A stretch of 64,000 nt of DNA, from NCBI GenBank assembly GCA_044360075.1, contig JBIKLA010000007.1, positions 1 through 64,000 of the forward strand, given 5' to 3'. Of the stretch, positions 61,030 to 64,000 are shown piece after piece; position 1 is the stretch's first letter, and the number at the start of each line of letters is the position of its first letter. Made by a program: the position numbers and the translations under genes. Origin of the DNA: OMII01 sp947467385 (lineage in GTDB: Bacteria; Bdellovibrionota_C; UBA2361; OMII01). The notes beneath the pieces were generated by a model. The model was not told the DNA's origin, ran no database searches, and saw only the letters and a program-made list of their open reading frames with translations.

Positions 61030-62424
61030 CTATTGACCTTTCCGTTCCAGAAACTCGGCCGCTGGAGCCAGGCTACGAGCGAGCCTCACCTGTAATTCAG
61101 CGAATGATTGCTGGAATCCCGGGGGCGTCTCTGCGCGCATGGTCTCAATCCAGTGACGGGCCTCGCAGACAAGATCTGCAACGAGCTCTCTGCGCCCCTC
61201 TATCGGCTTTTCGAGCGCATCGCCAAGGGCTATATAGGGCGAGATAAACCCAAAACTTGGATCGGCAGTTTTAAGGTCGCGCTCGCATCGCTGGTACGCC
61301 TCCTCAAGGGCTCGGCGAATATCGGGGTTTGTGGTGAGCTCCTGTCGCTCAGGCTCGTCCAGGGATTTAAGCAGGCTTGCAAGCCCCCACGGCTGCACGA
61401 AGGGCGTAAACTTAAGCCCGAGCTCTTTAGCTGCCTTGAGGTCCTCACCCGCCATGAGAAGCTGCACTCCGGCCACGGAGCGTCCCTCACGAAGGGGCTT
61501 TTCAAAGCGCGACGCATCAGCGCTTAGAAGCTTGGATATTGCATCTTGAAGCTTTGCCAGGCTCTCGGGATTAGAGATCGCCTCAAGCGATAGCCTTGCG
61601 GGATCCCGCGAAAAAGCATCGGGCACGTTATGCAGCTTAGCCGACCCCTCAGCATCTTGAATACTCTGCTGCCCCGCCGCAAGGAGGGCTGCGCGGTCAA
61701 ACATGCTCGGGTATCCGTTGTATATGGGCATCGAACGCAGATGATTGACCAGTGCACGTGCGGGTAGTGAGGCTCTCCGCTCCCAAGAGAGTCTCGTCTG
61801 GATCTCCTCGGCAAATGAGGGGCACTTCTTCCCGGCGTCGATCAGCTCGTGCAGCAGCCCAGCCTCGCGCAGCTTCTGCACGGCGATAGCACCGGCGCGG
61901 TGGCCGAGGACCTCAAGCTCAATCGAGCCGATTAAGATGTTTTTGCCGACGGCGTCGCAGAGGGTTTTTGTGTCATCGAGGTGGCGCTGCTCATGCGCAA
62001 CTATCTCGCTTGTGAGAATCCCAACAACTCGCGCGGCCTGTTTCGCTGGAACCCCATGTTCGACGAGCTTCGCAACAAGCATGTGCAACCGCCTAGCGGT
62101 TAGTACGACGGAGCCATCGGGACGGATCGTTGCGGACTCAAGGCCCTCTGGCTGAAGGAGGATCTTCACCGAGGGCACCCCAAGCCCTATGGTGCGAAGG
62201 CCCTCCGTAAGCCCAGGCTCTATAGCCTCAGCGAGAAGGCGCTCCTGACGGGACCAAGCCTTTACCCAAGAGACAGTTGGGGTGGCCTTCGCAGGGTCTC
62301 CGGCATGAGCCGAAGTGCCTGGCTTTTCGGCCGGGCCTTGCGCAGGGGCAGGAGAGGGCATCGTGAGCGCCCCAAGCGCAAGCATGGCCCCGGTGATGGC
62401 TTCTTTCATGGACGCAGAGGTCAT
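61030..62424 (-). CDS. Exported protein with HEXXH metallopeptidase-like motif
   Basis: 464 residues with an N-terminal signal (MKEAITGAMLALGALTMPSPAPA). Residues 140-180 read EIVAHEQRHLDD...GSIELEVLGHRAGAIA: an HEXXH pair (144-148) followed after 20-25 residues by Glu169/Glu171, the spacing of zinc peptidases of the gluzincin type. The rest is mainly helical and unrecognised. If active it would be a periplasmic or secreted protease; if not, a structural relative. ATG 62409 is an alternative start. Converges with the response regulator gene. Confidence 0.75.
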   Translation of the reverse strand: MTSASMKEAITGAMLALGALTMPSPAPAQGPAEKPGTSAHAGDPAKATPTVSWVKAWSRQERLLAEAIEPGLTEGLRTIGLGVPSVKILLQPEGLESATIRPDGSVVLTARRLHMLVAKLVEHGVPAKQAARVVGILTSEIVAHEQRHLDDTKTLCDAVGKNILIGSIELEVLGHRAGAIAVQKLREAGLLHELIDAGKKCPSFAEEIQTRLSWERRASLPARALVNHLRSMPIYNGYPSMFDRAALLAAGQQSIQDAEGSAKLHNVPDAFSRDPARLSLEAISNPESLAKLQDAISKLLSADASRFEKPLREGRSVAGVQLLMAGEDLKAAKELGLKFTPFVQPWGLASLLKSLDEPERQELTTNPDIRRALEEAYQRCERDLKTADPSFGFISPYIALGDALEKPIEGRRELVADLVCEARHWIETMRAETPPGFQQSFAELQVRLARSLAPAAEFLERKGQ

Positions 62425-62498
62425 GCTGGGATTATGGCCTAATCACGGTTGGAGGTGCGCTAAGAAAAGAGTGCGGACTGGCTGTTGAAAAGGGAAAG

Positions 62499-62561
62499 GA
62501 TGGGCACCTCAAAGCGAAACACTATGAATAAACATTCAAAGTGCGCTGCGAGGTGCCCATC
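62499..62561 (-). terminator. Stem-loop after lipoprotein gene
   Basis: GATGGGCACCTC (62499-62510) and GAGGTGCCCATC (62550-62561) form a perfect 12-base-pair stem; GCG/CGC and CAC/GTG continue it inward. On the minus strand it follows the lipoprotein gene and is followed by CTTTCCCTTTTC, so it may end that transcript. The large loop makes this uncertain. Confidence 0.5.
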
Positions 62562-62604
62562 TAGTTGTTACGTACTATGCTAAGTTCCTAGTTCCAATGT
62601 AGGC

Positions 62605-62961
62605 CTATGCGATGCGCGCAGGGTTGAATGGAACTGGAGCTTTGTACGGTAGGGCTCCCTGCGTCGGTTGAACGAGCGAAGGGGCGGGAAGAACGGAGGG
62701 CCTTGACGGTGCAGGCACCGCTGTTGGCGAAGGCAACGCAGCCGCCGGGGCTGACCTTTGTTGATACAGCACTGGCGGCGGATAGGTCTCGACCGTTGCA
62801 GGGGGCAGGAAGGTCGGCGCGGTGCCCGGGGGGCACAATCCATTGGCCGAGATGGCCGGAGGGCACGGAGGAAGCGGTGCGTACACCGTCTTCGGGCAGC
62901 TCTGGCATCCCACTGCGCTAACCAATATCCCCATAGCAACGAACTTGAACAAGCTCTTCAT
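62605..62961 (-). CDS. Proline-rich lipoprotein
   Basis: 118 residues: signal MKSLFKFVAMGILVSAVGC with lipobox SAVGC (Cys19), then a low-complexity tail very rich in Pro, Ala and Ser (PPCPPAISANGLCPPG, PAPSRPSVLPAP). Several further cysteines near the anchor. Such tails often span the periplasm or cell wall as spacers. Of the three overlapping minus-strand frames, only this one has the lipoprotein signal. No family recognised. Confidence 0.75.
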   Translation of the reverse strand: MKSLFKFVAMGILVSAVGCQSCPKTVYAPLPPCPPAISANGLCPPGTAPTFLPPATVETYPPPVLYQQRSAPAAALPSPTAVPAPSRPSVLPAPSLVQPTQGALPYKAPVPFNPARIA

Positions 62962-63341
62962 ACGAAATACTCCACGTACCGATACTCTCGGACAGAGGGT
63001 TACTACGTCTCTTCAAACAACACGTTTGAACGAACGCTTCACCGCTAGGGAGATACGCTCTGTATCTCACTAAAGGTGAAGCGAACTGACGTATTGCTTT
63101 CCGTTCGGTAACGAAACGGGCAACTACTCACAGCGCGTCATAGAACCTTTTAGGCCTAGAGGCGCCCATATGGGAAAGAACATACGGCCTCCCGTTTGGG
63201 ATTCCGCTCACGCATAACAGTATGGCGGTCGGGGGCACGCAAATCACCTAATGGCCCAAAGTAACTGATAAAACGGACAGGTTGCGACTGCTTCGAACAG
63301 CGCTGAATCTCCCTACGAAGTGGCTGAATCTAAAACCCTAC
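62962..63341. other. Divergent intergenic region
   Basis: A 380-base gap with no credible gene. It holds the promoter regions of the lipoprotein (minus) and GDP-fucose synthase (plus) genes and a long hairpin at 63035-63083. Otherwise nothing is recognised. Confidence 0.45.
63035..63083. repeat. 22-base-arm hairpin in the lipoprotein leader
   Basis: Arms 63035-63056 (CGCTTCACC...GGGAGATAC) and 63062-63083 (GTATCTCAC...GGTGAAGCG) match at 18 of 22 positions around a five-base loop. It lies 74 bases upstream of the lipoprotein start, probably in its 5' untranslated RNA. No T-run follows on either strand. Confidence 0.5.
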
Positions 63342-64000
63342 ATGGCTCAGACACAGGTTTTCTCACGATTTCCATACGATGCTCGCATCTTTGTGGCGGG
63401 TCATACTGGGCTTGTTGGCTCAGCGATCGTGCGTTGCCTAAGCCGTCACGGCTACCGAAACCTGATCGTTCGCACCAGGGCAGAGCTCGATCTCCTCGAT
63501 CAGGGGGCGGTCAACCGCTTCTTTGCCGAGCAGCAGATCGATTTTGTGTTTGTCGTGGCTGCGAAGGTTGGCGGCATCCTGCACAACTCGCGACACCAGG
63601 CGGATTTCCTCTACGAGAACCTGATGATCTCGGCCAACCTCATAAAGGCGGCCGCAGATCACGGGGTGCAGAAGCTGCTCTACACCGGAAGCTCCTGCAT
63701 CTACCCCAAGCACTCTCCGCAGCCCATTCAGGAGGAGTCGCTCCTATCTGGGCCCCTTGAACCGACTAACGAGGGGTATGCACTAGCGAAGATCGCGGGC
63801 CTCAAGCTATGCGAGAAGTTTCACCAGCAGTACGGCAAGTGCTTCGTTTCGGTTATGCCGACAAACATGTACGGCCCAAACGACAACTTCCATCCGGCCC
63901 ATTCGCACGTCATCCCAGGCATGATGCGCCGCTTCCATGAGGCCAAGGTGCAGGGCGCCCCGGCGGTTGAGGTGTGGGGCACGGGATCTCCCCGCCGCGA
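63342..64000 (+). CDS. fcl: GDP-L-fucose synthase, partial (runs off window end)
   Basis: The first 219 codons are present. It makes GDP-L-fucose from GDP-4-keto-6-deoxymannose by epimerisation and NADPH reduction. Nucleotide-binding start RIFVAGHTGLVGSAIVRCL, then AAKVGGILHNSRHQADFLYENL, catalytic Ser/Tyr/Lys region TGSSCIYPK and EGYALAKIAGLKLCE, and PTNMYGPNDNF, all diagnostic. Start ATG 63342 (MAQTQVFSRFPYDARIFVAG). It adds a fucose precursor to the sugar-nucleotide genes of the window. Confidence 0.94.
   Translation, partial: MAQTQVFSRFPYDARIFVAGHTGLVGSAIVRCLSRHGYRNLIVRTRAELDLLDQGAVNRFFAEQQIDFVFVVAAKVGGILHNSRHQADFLYENLMISANLIKAAADHGVQKLLYTGSSCIYPKHSPQPIQEESLLSGPLEPTNEGYALAKIAGLKLCEKFHQQYGKCFVSVMPTNMYGPNDNFHPAHSHVIPGMMRRFHEAKVQGAPAVEVWGTGSPRR

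Noticed and set aside
62580..62939. Two alternative minus-strand frames over the proline-rich lipoprotein
   Set aside because: Only the frame at 62605-62961 begins with a lipoprotein signal.
63320..63760. Plus-strand frame of 146 codons at the end of the window
   Set aside because: Out of frame with the GDP-fucose synthase reading frame starting at 63342, which carries all the family motifs.
1..64000. CRISPR array, insertion sequence or prophage
   Set aside because: No regularly spaced repeats, transposase, integrase, cas or phage structural gene was seen.

Overview
The window reads as one continuous stretch of bacterial chromosome, moderately GC-rich and densely coded, with many GTG starts, short gene gaps and several 4-base stop/start overlaps. 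Signal peptides, lipoprotein signals, an outer-membrane beta-barrel and a periplasmic cyclic glucan synthase point to a Gram-negative (diderm) cell. Heme A synthase and a NuoF-type subunit fit aerobic respiration. Ser/Thr kinase with CHASE2, PP1/PP2A-like phosphatase, HEAT-repeat proteins and many unrecognised lipoproteins resemble deltaproteobacterial-type lineages, but no rRNA is present and the lineage cannot be fixed from sequence reading alone. There is no sign of phage, insertion sequence, transposon or CRISPR.

Layout. 1-650: no gene, one promoter-like box, possibly a noncoding RNA. 0.65-4.5 kb: small exported or hypothetical proteins, a helix-turn-helix regulator and a reading frame broken by one in-frame stop. 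4.6-9.7 kb: ALDH7-type aldehyde dehydrogenase, tRNA-Leu(CAG), a 48-residue lipoprotein, leucine-dehydrogenase-like enzyme and uvrB. 9.7-25 kb, all minus strand: a giant cyclic beta-1,2-glucan synthase, preceded by a periplasmic HEAT protein and two ABC transporters, plausibly one envelope-glucan locus. 25.4-30 kb, minus: membrane protein, ctaA/cox15, universal stress protein, HD phosphohydrolase and a RibB-RibA-like protein whose two active sites are both degraded. 30-34.5 kb: small regulators, a DUF5989 mini-membrane protein, phosphodiester glycosidase, an isolated nuoF and a lipoprotein. 34.8-39.1 kb: two membrane proteins of glycosyltransferase-C type. 39-49.6 kb: argJ, ugd, uxs, lepA, phosphatase, gnd, rlmC and a DapF homologue in which both catalytic cysteines are serine. 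49.6-56.8 kb: a FecR-TPR-beta-barrel protein divergent from a Ser/Thr kinase-CHASE2 protein, followed by a HEAT-like protein. 56.9-60 kb, minus: YebC-like protein, then a GNAT-argC-argB arginine operon. 60-64 kb: a structured gene-free segment with terminators, a response regulator, an exported protein with an HEXXH motif, a lipoprotein and the start of GDP-L-fucose synthase, which runs off the end.

How parts work together. ugd and uxs make UDP-glucuronate and UDP-xylose, the last gene makes GDP-fucose, the glycosyltransferase-C pair probably uses lipid-linked sugars, and the glucan synthase builds periplasmic glucan: surface-carbohydrate production is the main theme. Arginine synthesis is split between argJ (39 kb) and the argB/argC/GNAT operon (58-60 kb). 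The most unusual content is a set of enzyme homologues that have lost their canonical catalytic residues (DapF-like, RibB/RibA-like, one ABC ATPase without the H-loop histidine), the FecR-barrel/CHASE2-kinase pair, and repeated long stem-loops between genes.
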